Source: Pseudomonadota bacterium (GTDB taxonomy: Bacteria; Pseudomonadota; Alphaproteobacteria; Micavibrionales; UBA2020). Taken from it: a DNA stretch of 5,587 nucleotides. Below are positions 1 to 5,587 of the stretch, in pieces (the first letter of the stretch is position 1; each line of letters starts with the position of its first letter). Location: the NCBI GenBank assembly GCA_023444705.1, contig JAEXMB010000008.1:1-5587 (forward strand). Direction: 5' to 3'. Under the pieces are notes generated by a model. The model did not search any database. It was given only the letters and a program-made list of their open reading frames with translations, and was not told the origin of the DNA. Position numbers and translations under genes: made by a program.

Positions 1-1307
1 GCCTGCGCGCGCCGGAGCAGTCTGCCGTCGCAACCGACGGCGCGCCGCGGCCGCTGGCCGACCTGTTGCGTCCGCAACGGCTTGAAGACGTCGTTGGGCA
101 GGGACAGTTGCTGGAAGACGATGCCCCGCTGGCGCGCATGCTGCGCCAGCACCGCGTATCCTCGATGATCCTGTGGGGGCCGCCGGGCTGTGGCAAGACC
201 ACCATCGCGCGCCTGCTGGCCCAGCATACCGACCTGCATTTCGAGGCGATCAGCGCCATCTTCAGCGGCGTGGCCGACCTGCGCAAGGTGTTTGAAAGCG
301 CGCGCCACCGCCGCAGCATGGGGCGCGGCACACTGTTGTTCGTGGACGAGATCCACCGCTTCAACAAATCCCAGCAGGACGCATTTTTGCCGTTTGTCGA
401 GGACGGCACCATCACCCTTGTCGGCGCCACCACGGAAAATCCGTCGTTTGAACTGAACGGCGCTTTGCTTTCGCGCTGTCAGGTGCTGGTCCTCAACCGC
501 CTGAATGCCGACGACCTTGAACATCTTTTGCAACGTGCCGAGCGCGAGATGAACCGCCCGCTGTCCCTCACGCCCGAGGCCCGCACCGCACTCGTCGATA
601 TGGCCGATGGCGACGGACGCTACCTGCTGGGTCTGGCGGAGCAGGTCTTTCAGGTGCAGCGCAAGGGCGCGCTGGACCGCGAGGCTCTGGCCGCACTGGT
701 GCAAAAACGCGCGCCGCTCTACGACAAGGCCGACGACAGCCATTACAACCTGATCAGCGCCCTGCATAAATCCGTGCGCGGATCGGATGTCGACGCGGCA
801 CTGTACTGGTTTGCGCGCATGCTCGACGGCGGGGAGGACCCGCGCTATCTTGCCCGCCGCATGGTGCGCATGGCGGTCGAGGATATCGGCCTTGCCGACC
901 CGCAAGCACTGCTGCAAACGACGGCGGCGGCGGAAACGTATGAACGTCTTGGCTCCCCCGAAGGCGAGCTGGCGCTCAGCCAGGCGCTTGTCTATCTGGC
1001 GACCGCGCCGAAATCGAACGCCAATTATGTTGCATATAAGGCAGCACGCGCCGCTGCGCGAGAACACGGCTCGCTGATGCCGCCCAAGCATATTCTGAAT
1101 GCCCCGACCAAGATGATGAAGAACATCGGCTATGGCGAGGGGTATCAGTACGACCACGACAGCGAAGACGCTTTCTCGGGGCAGAATTACTTCCCCGAGC
1201 AGATGCCGCGCCAGAAGTTCTACGATCCTCCCGACCGCGGGTTCGAGCGCGAGATCAACAAGCGCCTTGAATACTGGCACAAGAAACGCGAGGAAAAGCA
1301 GAAATGA
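1..1307 (+). CDS. rarA: Replication-associated recombination protein A (RarA/MgsA), AAA+ ATPase, 5' end outside window
   Basis: RarA is a cytoplasmic AAA+ ATPase of the clamp-loader/RuvB-like group that acts at stalled replication forks and interacts with SSB and DNA ends. Numbering residues from the TTG at base 66, the Walker A motif GPPGCGKTT is at 38-46, Walker B with DEIHRF at 94-99, the sensor-1 stretch TTENPSFELN at 122-131, and the arginine-finger region LLSRC at 134-138. The C-terminal half holds the family's tetramerisation domain, including DPRYLARRMVRMAVEDIGL and the NAPTKMMKNIGYG segment. The start at base 66 is unlikely to be real. The frame is open to the left edge, and bases 3-65 encode PRPLADLLRP-type sequence, which is the conserved RarA N-terminus. 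The true start therefore lies upstream, probably only a few residues outside the window. The stop TGA overlaps the crcB start codon (ATGA at 1304-1307). The 5'-truncated length and all motifs fit the family. Confidence 0.97.
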   Translation, partial: LRAPEQSAVATDGAPRPLADLLRPQRLEDVVGQGQLLEDDAPLARMLRQHRVSSMILWGPPGCGKTTIARLLAQHTDLHFEAISAIFSGVADLRKVFESARHRRSMGRGTLLFVDEIHRFNKSQQDAFLPFVEDGTITLVGATTENPSFELNGALLSRCQVLVLNRLNADDLEHLLQRAEREMNRPLSLTPEARTALVDMADGDGRYLLGLAEQVFQVQRKGALDREALAALVQKRAPLYDKADDSHYNLISALHKSVRGSDVDAALYWFARMLDGGEDPRYLARRMVRMAVEDIGLADPQALLQTTAAAETYERLGSPEGELALSQALVYLATAPKSNANYVAYKAARAAAREHGSLMPPKHILNAPTKMMKNIGYGEGYQYDHDSEDAFSGQNYFPEQMPRQKFYDPPDRGFEREINKRLEYWHKKREEKQK

Positions 1308-1690
1308 ACGCGATGGCTCTGGTCTTTCTGGGTGGTGGTCTTGGCGCATCCCTGCGCTACGTTGCAGTACATGCGCTGTTCGCGCTCGGCGGCATGGGCG
1401 CGGCATGGGCGATCATGACGGTTAATATCGTCGGCAGCCTTGTCATGGGCATGATGCTGGCGCTGGGCCAAAAGGGTGCGTTGACCCTTGGGACCACGCA
1501 AACCCAGTTGTTCCTGCTCACGGGCATGCTGGGCGGGTTCACCACCTTTTCGGCATTTTCTGCCGACGTGCTGAAAATCATGCAAAGCGGCCATTACGGC
1601 GTGGCGCTGACATATATCCTTGGCAGCGTTGTGCTGTCGTTGCTGGCGGTTTTCGCCGGCTATTATCTTCTGATCGGAAAAACACTATGA
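1304..1690 (+). CDS. crcB: Fluoride channel CrcB/Fluc
   Basis: This is a small inner-membrane fluoride-selective channel that works as an antiparallel dual-topology dimer and protects the cell by letting fluoride out. The 128-residue length is typical of the family. Four hydrophobic segments are visible at about 4-27, 33-55, 68-92 and 98-124. Hallmark motifs are GGGLGASLRY at 10-19, VNIVGS at 40-45 with the pore Asn at 41, and GGFTTFSAFS at 77-86. That last motif is the TM3 break near the central sodium site and carries the two 'Phe box' residues F82 and F85. The ATG overlaps the rarA stop as ATGA, and an AGGA-like ribosome-binding sequence lies at 1291-1294 inside the end of rarA, which supports this start over Met4. 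No fluoride riboswitch can sit directly upstream because the gene is embedded in an operon. It is the only crcB copy here, so the channel is presumably a homodimer. Confidence 0.96.
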   Translation: MNAMALVFLGGGLGASLRYVAVHALFALGGMGAAWAIMTVNIVGSLVMGMMLALGQKGALTLGTTQTQLFLLTGMLGGFTTFSAFSADVLKIMQSGHYGVALTYILGSVVLSLLAVFAGYYLLIGKTL

Positions 1691-2691
1691 GTGAACTTGA
1701 AAACATCGTCATCACCGACGCCGAGGATGGGCAACGGCTGGACCGCTGGCTGAAAAAGCATTTCAGCGGCGTGTCGTTCGGGCAGATGCAGAAAATCCTG
1801 CGCACTGGCCAGTTGCGTATCGACGGCAAGCGCGCCAAGGGCGATGCGCGTCTGGTGACGGGGCAGGTGGTGCGCATTCCGCCACAACTGCGCGGCATCG
1901 GCGTGGTGGTCGAGCGTGAGGGCGTGTCGCCCAAAGATGCCGCTTTCATCCAGTCGCTGGTGATCTACAAGGACGACGACCTGATCGCGATCAACAAGCC
2001 CTCCGGCCTTGCTACGCAGGGCGGCAGCAAGATCAGCCGCCATGTGGATGGCATGCTTGATGCGCTACGCTATGGCCACGAAGAGCGCCCGCATCTGGTG
2101 CATCGCCTGGACAAAGACACTTCGGGCGTTTTGCTGCTGGCGCGCAGTACCGCCGCCGCGCGCGAAATGGGGCATATTTTCGCAGGCCGCGATATCCGCA
2201 AGTATTACTGGGCAGTGACGGTGCCGGCACCTCAAGAGCCCGAAGGCAAGATACGCTCCGCCATCGCCAAGGTCGAGGGCCGCGGTGGAGAACGCATGAT
2301 GGCGGTTGACGAGGACAGCGGCAAAATGGCGCTGACCATGTATCACACGGTCGAGGCACTGGGCGACCAGATCGCCTGGGTGGCCTTCTGGCCGCGCACG
2401 GGGCGCACGCACCAGATCCGCGTGCATGCAGCACAGATCGGCTGCCCGCTGCTTGGCGATGGCAAATACGGCTATGAGGAAGCGGACGAGATGGTCTTCA
2501 ACAGCATCCTCGCCGGACCGGAAATGGCCAAGAACCTGCACCTGCATGCGCGCCGCGTGATCTTCGAACATCCGCGCACCGGCAAGAAAGTCGACATTAC
2601 GGCACCGCTCGACGGCCACATGAAAAAGACCTTTGCCCATCTTGGCTTTGACTACAACGACAAAACAGACCACTTCAAGGATGTCGAATAA
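1687..2691 (+). CDS. rluC: RluA-family 23S rRNA pseudouridine synthase, RluC-like
   Basis: The enzyme isomerises specific uridines to pseudouridine in rRNA. RluC in E. coli modifies three positions of 23S rRNA in the large subunit. The 334-residue protein has an N-terminal S4 RNA-binding domain (about 14-65, with GQRLDRWL near its start and the LRTGQLRIDGKR turn at 38-49). The RluA-type catalytic domain follows: INKPSGLATQGG at 102-113, the catalytic motif HRLDKDTSG at 139-147 with nucleophilic Asp142, and GRTHQIRVH at 239-247. The INKPSG...QGG form and the S4 domain favour RluC over RluA. RluD or another paralogue cannot be fully excluded, so the exact target uridines are inferred. The start overlaps the crcB stop as ATGA (1687-1690), with GGAAA at 1676-1680 as a plausible ribosome-binding site. 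The stop TAA shares its last base with the next start codon. Confidence 0.92.
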   Translation: MSELENIVITDAEDGQRLDRWLKKHFSGVSFGQMQKILRTGQLRIDGKRAKGDARLVTGQVVRIPPQLRGIGVVVEREGVSPKDAAFIQSLVIYKDDDLIAINKPSGLATQGGSKISRHVDGMLDALRYGHEERPHLVHRLDKDTSGVLLLARSTAAAREMGHIFAGRDIRKYYWAVTVPAPQEPEGKIRSAIAKVEGRGGERMMAVDEDSGKMALTMYHTVEALGDQIAWVAFWPRTGRTHQIRVHAAQIGCPLLGDGKYGYEEADEMVFNSILAGPEMAKNLHLHARRVIFEHPRTGKKVDITAPLDGHMKKTFAHLGFDYNDKTDHFKDVE

Positions 2692-3809
2692 TGCTGGTAA
2701 ATGCTGCCAAATCGTATTTCGTCGGCCCTGTCAAACTGGCCGTCAAGATCGCGCTTGTGCTGGTCATCTTGCTGGTTGCGGGTCTGATCTACCTTTCGCT
2801 GACGCTTGACCTCAACCCGTACAAGCCGCAGATCGAAGCGCAGGCGAGCGAAGCAATGGGCAAACCCGTGCGTATCACGGGTGACCTCGATTGGGGCATC
2901 AGCGGTTTTAGGCCCTCCGTGGTGCTGAACGAGATTGTGGTCGGCAGCGACAAGAACGCCCAAACCACTGTCGGAAAATTGTCGGTCGCCATTCCGCTTG
3001 GCGATTTGATCGGCGGTAACCTGTCGGCCGAAGAATTGCCGGGCAAAATCGATCTTACGCTTGATCGTCTTGTCTACGAAGGGCAGGAGATCGGCGACAT
3101 CAAGGCCCCCGTGCGCTTTAGCGGCAATGGTTTGTCGATCAAGCCGCTGACAGTCGATTTGCCGCATGACGGCGCGATCCAGGCCGACGTCGACTATCAG
3201 GACAACAACCTGAAAGTGACAGCAAAAGCCGAAGATGTCGATTACGCCCTGATTATCCCGGGTGCATCGGGTGGTGATCTTGGCGGCACGCTGGAGCTGA
3301 CCGGCAATGGTGCCACCATCGACGACGTGCTGACGGGCCTCAACGGCAAAGTCGCGCTCAGCGGCGGCAAGGGGCAACTGTCGGGCGACGCCATCAGCCT
3401 GTGGGCCAGCGACCTGCTGTCCAAGGTCATGACCGGCACTAAAAAGCATACCGACGTCACCTGCCTGCTGCTCAACGGCAATATCAAAAACGGCGTCTTG
3501 ACGCCCTCGCAGGCGGTGCTGGATACCGACAGCGTGCTGGTGCGCGCCACGGGTAGCATCGACCTTGGCCGCCAGCGCCTGAAACTGCTGGTTACGCCAT
3601 CGCCCAAAGATGCGGCCTTGCTGAGCCTTGCCACGCCCTTGCGCGTGGAAGGGGCGTGGGATAACCCCTCCGTCCTGCCCGACAAGCGCGCGGTGCTGGA
3701 AAAGGTCGGCGGTCTAGTATTGGGTGCGGTCGCGCCACCTGCGGCCCTGCTGGCCTTTGGCAGCACGGGCGATAAAAGCTCGCCCTGCGCGGCTACGGAG
3801 CAGAAATGA
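2691..3809 (+). CDS. Short AsmA-family protein, inner-membrane anchored
   Basis: AsmA-family proteins are anchored in the inner membrane with a large periplasmic part. They are linked to outer-membrane biogenesis and are related to proteins that move phospholipid between membranes. Here residues 16-38 form one transmembrane anchor, followed by the typical AsmA start (DLNPYKPQIEAQASEAMGKP at 40-59, then an ITGDLDWGISGFRP segment). The C-terminal part carries the family pattern of a Cys (C258), then NGVLTPSQAVLDTDSV, GSIDL, a LLVTPSPKD segment and a VEGAWDNPSVLPD segment. It ends in a short tail with a second Cys (C366). At 372 residues it is much shorter than E. coli AsmA (about 617), so it is a compact member rather than a truncated one: both ends of the family pattern are present. 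The start is set by the TAATG overlap with the pseudouridine synthase gene, with AAGG at 2677-2680 as ribosome-binding sequence. The substrate is unknown. Confidence 0.86.
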   Translation: MLVNAAKSYFVGPVKLAVKIALVLVILLVAGLIYLSLTLDLNPYKPQIEAQASEAMGKPVRITGDLDWGISGFRPSVVLNEIVVGSDKNAQTTVGKLSVAIPLGDLIGGNLSAEELPGKIDLTLDRLVYEGQEIGDIKAPVRFSGNGLSIKPLTVDLPHDGAIQADVDYQDNNLKVTAKAEDVDYALIIPGASGGDLGGTLELTGNGATIDDVLTGLNGKVALSGGKGQLSGDAISLWASDLLSKVMTGTKKHTDVTCLLLNGNIKNGVLTPSQAVLDTDSVLVRATGSIDLGRQRLKLLVTPSPKDAALLSLATPLRVEGAWDNPSVLPDKRAVLEKVGGLVLGAVAPPAALLAFGSTGDKSSPCAATEQK

Positions 3810-4528
3810 CAACGCAACCGCTTAAAAAATTCTATCAGCTGGCCGAGGCCGGAACGGCCCCTGGTGACGGCGGAGTGACGCATGTCGTGCGCCTTGACGG
3901 GCGCATCCTCAAGACGCCATTGAAACAAACGTTGGCCCTGCCGACAGCGGCGCTGGCACAGGCGATCGCTGCGGAATGGCAGGCACAGGGCGAACATATC
4001 GTGCCTGACGATATGCCGCTGACGCAGCTGGCCAATACGATGATCGACAAGGCAGCGGGCGAGGAGCGCCCTGCACTGAATGACGAGATCTGCAAATATA
4101 CGGGGTCGGATCTTGTCTGCTATCTGGCGACCAGCCCGCCCGAACTGGTCAAGCGGCAGGAAGATATGTGGCTGCCGTTGCTCGAGTGGCTTGAAAGCAC
4201 ATATGGCGCGCGCCTTACAGCGATCCGCGGCATCCGCTACGAAGAACAGCCGGTCGACAGTCTTGCCTGCCTGCAACATGAAATCCACCGCCTACCGCCC
4301 GCCGATTTTACGGTGCTGCAGGCGATGACTGGTATCACGGGGTCGCCTGTCATCGGCTTTGCCCTGCTGCATGGCCATATCGACGCCGCCACGGCGCATG
4401 CCGCGGCCTGCGTCGATGAAATCTACCAGCTGGAAAAATGGGGCGAGGACAAGCTTGCGCGCGAGCGCATCACACGCATCGAGCGCGAGATCGCGGCTTG
4501 CGCGGCATTTGCGCAATTGATGCGTTAA
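3806..4528 (+). CDS. ATP12-family F1-ATPase assembly chaperone
   Basis: ATP12 proteins are soluble chaperones. In mitochondria Atp12p binds the F1 alpha subunit and keeps it from aggregating before F1 is assembled; the bacterial homologue is inferred to do the same in the cytoplasm. The 240-residue protein shows the family's conserved blocks in order: VVRLDGRILKTP at 27-38, LALPTAALAQAIAAEW at 43-58, MPLTQLANTMID at 70-81, YTGSDLVCYLA at 98-108, W...LLEWL around 122-129, a GIRYEEQP segment at 142-149, and VDEIYQLEKWGED at 203-215. Length and motif order match full-length bacterial members. The ATG overlaps the preceding stop as ATGA (3806-3809), with GGAG at 3797-3800 as ribosome-binding sequence. 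It is the last gene of the + strand operon, and its TAA stop lies in the TTAA shared with the convergent gene. No F1 subunit gene is nearby, so the role rests on family membership. Confidence 0.95.
   Translation: MTTQPLKKFYQLAEAGTAPGDGGVTHVVRLDGRILKTPLKQTLALPTAALAQAIAAEWQAQGEHIVPDDMPLTQLANTMIDKAAGEERPALNDEICKYTGSDLVCYLATSPPELVKRQEDMWLPLLEWLESTYGARLTAIRGIRYEEQPVDSLACLQHEIHRLPPADFTVLQAMTGITGSPVIGFALLHGHIDAATAHAAACVDEIYQLEKWGEDKLARERITRIEREIAACAAFAQLMR
4525..4528. other. Shared TTAA: overlapping stop codons of convergent genes
   Basis: The ATP12-family gene ends with TAA at 4526-4528, and the convergent membrane-protein gene ends with TAA at 4527-4525 on the other strand. The palindrome TTAA serves both, so the coding regions overlap by 4 bases. 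There is no room for an intergenic terminator, and I see no GC hairpin followed by a T-run on either side. Transcription from each side must end inside the opposing gene or by another mechanism. Confidence 0.9.
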
Positions 4529-5046
4529 AGCCAGCTGTCGGGATTGTTCACGCTTGCTTGACGGTAGAGCGCCCACATACCCTTGCCGCAACGCCATAGC
4601 CACCACAACGTAAAGACCGCACCCGACGCGAACATCATATAGCGGCTGGCGGCGGGCTGTTGCGCCATCAGCAGATCATTCATCTGCTCGGGCGTGGTGG
4701 CTTGTCCGTTGACGACCGCATCCATGAAACCGGTGGTGTCGACGGACGGCGCCGCGATGATGACGGTCAGCAACGTTGCGATGGTGAGGTAAACCCCCAT
4801 GCCGATCCAGAAGGTGCGGCGCAGCCACCGGTAATGCGTGGCAAGGATGGGGTGCTTCTCACGGCGCTTGATGCGCGTCAGCAACAACGCCAGCGTGATG
4901 GCCACGGCGGCGGGCATCATCAGCGAAGGGATCAGCACGATCGCGCCGCTGACGGCATAAATGACATAGAGAACCCAGAGATAAACCAGCTCGGCAAGGC
5001 TGATGAATTCGCTGTCTTCTTGCGGATTTTCGGGAAGCATTTCCAT
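4525..5046 (-). CDS. Uncharacterised multi-pass inner-membrane protein
   Basis: I do not recognise a characterised family for this 173-residue protein. It has an acidic N-terminus (PENPQEDSE), then a long hydrophobic stretch that probably forms two helices (about 18-40 and 43-57). A strongly basic loop follows (RIKRREKH at 58-65, and more Arg to 77), then a third helix at about 78-99. A polar, Gln-rich loop spans 100-135, and a last helix lies at about 136-151, ending in WWLWRCGKG. By the positive-inside rule the basic loop and both termini face the cytoplasm. The HYRWLRRTFWI segment followed by a late W.R..KG..ALYR pattern faintly resembles DUF4870/Tic20-like small membrane proteins, but this is only an impression. 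The start lies 3 bases after the mutL stop, so the two are probably cotranscribed. A second ATG two codons later (5038-5040) is an alternative start. GGCAGG at 5059-5064 (minus strand) is a weak ribosome-binding candidate. Confidence 0.85.
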   Translation of the reverse strand: MEMLPENPQEDSEFISLAELVYLWVLYVIYAVSGAIVLIPSLMMPAAVAITLALLLTRIKRREKHPILATHYRWLRRTFWIGMGVYLTIATLLTVIIAAPSVDTTGFMDAVVNGQATTPEQMNDLLMAQQPAASRYMMFASGAVFTLWWLWRCGKGMWALYRQASVNNPDSWL

Positions 5047-5049
5047 GCG

Positions 5050-5511
5050 TCAGCGCCTGCCAAACAGTTTTTCGATGTCAGAGAGCTTAAGCTCGACATA
5101 GGTGGGGCGGCCGTGGTTGCATTGGCCGGAATGGGGTGTCGCCTCCATCTGGCGCAACAGGGCGTTCATTTCCTGCGCATTCAGGCGGCGGCCCGCACGC
5201 ACCGACCCGTGGCAGGCCATCGTCGAGCAGATGGCCTCGAGCTTTTCCTTCAGGCGCATGGTCTGGCCAAAGCTGAGGATGTCATCGGCCAGGTCGCGCA
5301 CCAGTTGCTGCACGTTGCCGTGGCCGAACAGGGCGGGGGTTTCCTGTACCGCGACGGCGCCGGGGCCGAAGCTTTCGATGACAAGGCCAAGCTCGTCCAG
5401 TTCATCCTTGCGCTCCATCAGGCGTTCGGCAGCGGCGCTGTCCATCTCCACGATTTCGGGGATCAGGAGTGGCTGCCGCGCGATCTTGCCGCTGGCGAGC
5501 GCGTCTTTCAT
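5050..5511 (-). CDS. mutL: DNA mismatch repair protein MutL, C-terminal region in its own frame after a frameshift
   Basis: MutL couples MutS mismatch recognition to strand removal. In bacteria without MutH its C-terminal domain is a metal-dependent nicking endonuclease and dimerisation module. This frame carries that domain: PLLIPEIVE at 14-22, LGLVIESFGPGAV at 41-53, the TMACHGSVRAGRRLNA segment at 97-112 (equivalent of the ACR motif), TPHSGQCNHGRPTYVEL at 125-141 with the CNHGRP metal-site motif, and a C-terminal LFGRR. Residues are numbered from the ATG at 5511, but homology continues upstream in the same frame to base 5547 (QHAAHERLVYEE), so that ATG is internal to a normal mutL. Beyond that point homology jumps to another frame (see the upstream fragment). 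The N-terminal GHKL ATPase domain would lie beyond the right edge. If translated alone from 5511, the product would lack the ATPase and the DQHA motif. Confidence 0.93.
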   Translation of the reverse strand: MKDALASGKIARQPLLIPEIVEMDSAAAERLMERKDELDELGLVIESFGPGAVAVQETPALFGHGNVQQLVRDLADDILSFGQTMRLKEKLEAICSTMACHGSVRAGRRLNAQEMNALLRQMEATPHSGQCNHGRPTYVELKLSDIEKLFGRR

Positions 5512-5587
5512 TTCTTCATAGACAAGGCGTTCGTGCGCGGCGTGCTGTCGACCAGCACAAGTCCGTCCTGCGTCTGCGCCACGATAT
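5508..5587 (-). pseudogene. mutL: MutL upstream portion, prematurely terminated by a frameshift (partial)
   Basis: Reading leftward from the right edge on the minus strand, bases 5585-5547 encode IVAQTQDGLVLVD, which is the conserved beta-strand run just before the DQHA motif in MutL C-terminal domains. In the same frame the next codons give an unrelated tail (STPRTNALSMKK) and then TGA at 5508-5510. The expected continuation, QHAAHERLVYEEM, is present in the DNA but in another frame, starting with the codon at 5545-5547. So the mutL entering from outside the window is cut off in the middle of its endonuclease domain. If this is real, the protein would keep the ATPase and linker but lose the metal-site motifs and most of the dimerisation surface. 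The rest of the gene is outside the window, so I cannot tell whether it carries further damage. Confidence 0.85.
5545..5552 (-). other. Apparent one-base deletion (frameshift site) in mutL
   Basis: On the minus strand the bases read GTC GAC AG CAC, where an intact gene needs GTC GAC CAG CAC (Val-Asp-Gln-His). One C is missing, equivalent to one G between plus-strand bases 5547 and 5548. Both flanking frames match MutL right up to this point, so the position is fixed to within one or two bases. It falls between the Asp and Gln of DQHA(X)2E(X)4E. Confidence 0.87.

Noticed and set aside
24..41. 7-bp inverted repeat GCCGTCG / CGACGGC with a 4-base loop near the left edge, as a possible terminator or operator
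   Set aside because: It lies inside the open rarA frame just before the conserved PLADLLRP segment, has no T-run, and is easily explained by GC-rich coding sequence.
66..68. TTG at base 66 as the start of rarA
   Set aside because: In-frame codons upstream encode the conserved N-terminal PRPLADLLRP sequence and the frame is open to base 1, so the real start is outside the window.
1270..1303. Fluoride riboswitch upstream of crcB
   Set aside because: The sequence before crcB is the coding end of rarA with a conserved-looking C-terminus; I see no riboswitch-like pseudoknot pattern and there is no untranslated gap.
2065..2673. Open frame of 202 codons on the minus strand opposite the pseudouridine synthase gene
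   Set aside because: Antisense to conserved catalytic motifs (HRLD, GRTHQIRVH); the His/Arg-rich translation looks like a shadow.
2652..3449. Open frame of 265 codons on the minus strand opposite the asmA-like gene
   Set aside because: Antisense shadow frame with no recognisable domain; the opposite strand encodes a protein with clear AsmA features and a proper start.
3242..4288. Long open frame of 348 codons on the minus strand across the asmA-like and ATP12-family genes
   Set aside because: It is antisense to two clearly recognised genes and crosses their junction. The translation is rich in Arg, Leu and Ser with no recognisable motif, as expected for a shadow frame in GC-rich DNA.
5102..5521. 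Open frame of 139 codons on the plus strand opposite mutL
   Set aside because: Antisense to the strongly conserved MutL C-terminal motifs (ACHGS, CNHGRP); the translation is low-complexity Ser/Arg-rich.

Overview
The window looks like a chromosomal segment of a fairly GC-rich alphaproteobacterium. The best clue is an ATP12-family F1-ATPase assembly chaperone, a family found in mitochondria and largely in Alphaproteobacteria. The RarA, RluC-like and MutL sequences also read like alphaproteobacterial versions, as far as I can judge from memory. The sequence alone does not let me name a genus. The DNA is almost entirely coding, with no intergenic stretch longer than a few bases, and I see no tRNA, rRNA, CRISPR array, insertion sequence or phage gene.

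Bases 1-4528 on the + strand hold five genes packed head to tail: rarA (5' end outside the window), crcB, an RluC-type 23S rRNA pseudouridine synthase, a short AsmA-family envelope protein, and the ATP12-family chaperone. Three junctions are 4-base ATGA overlaps and one is a 1-base TAATG overlap. This implies one transcript with translational coupling. The promoter must lie upstream of the window. The functions are mixed housekeeping: replication-fork rescue, fluoride export, ribosome maturation, envelope upkeep and ATP synthase assembly.

Bases 4525-5587 on the - strand hold mutL (C-terminal part, entering from the right edge) followed 3 bases later by a 173-residue multi-pass membrane protein of unknown function. 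The two gene groups converge and share the palindrome TTAA at 4525-4528, which supplies the TAA stop codon to both strands.

The most notable observation is that mutL is not in one reading frame. One base is missing at about 5547/5548, exactly between the Asp and Gln of the DQHA(X)2E(X)4E endonuclease motif. The upstream part therefore ends early at 5508-5510, and that stop overlaps the ATG at 5511 of the remaining open C-terminal frame. Either the sequence has an error here or this strain has a broken or split mutL. I found no undescribed multi-gene system; the rest reads as ordinary housekeeping DNA.
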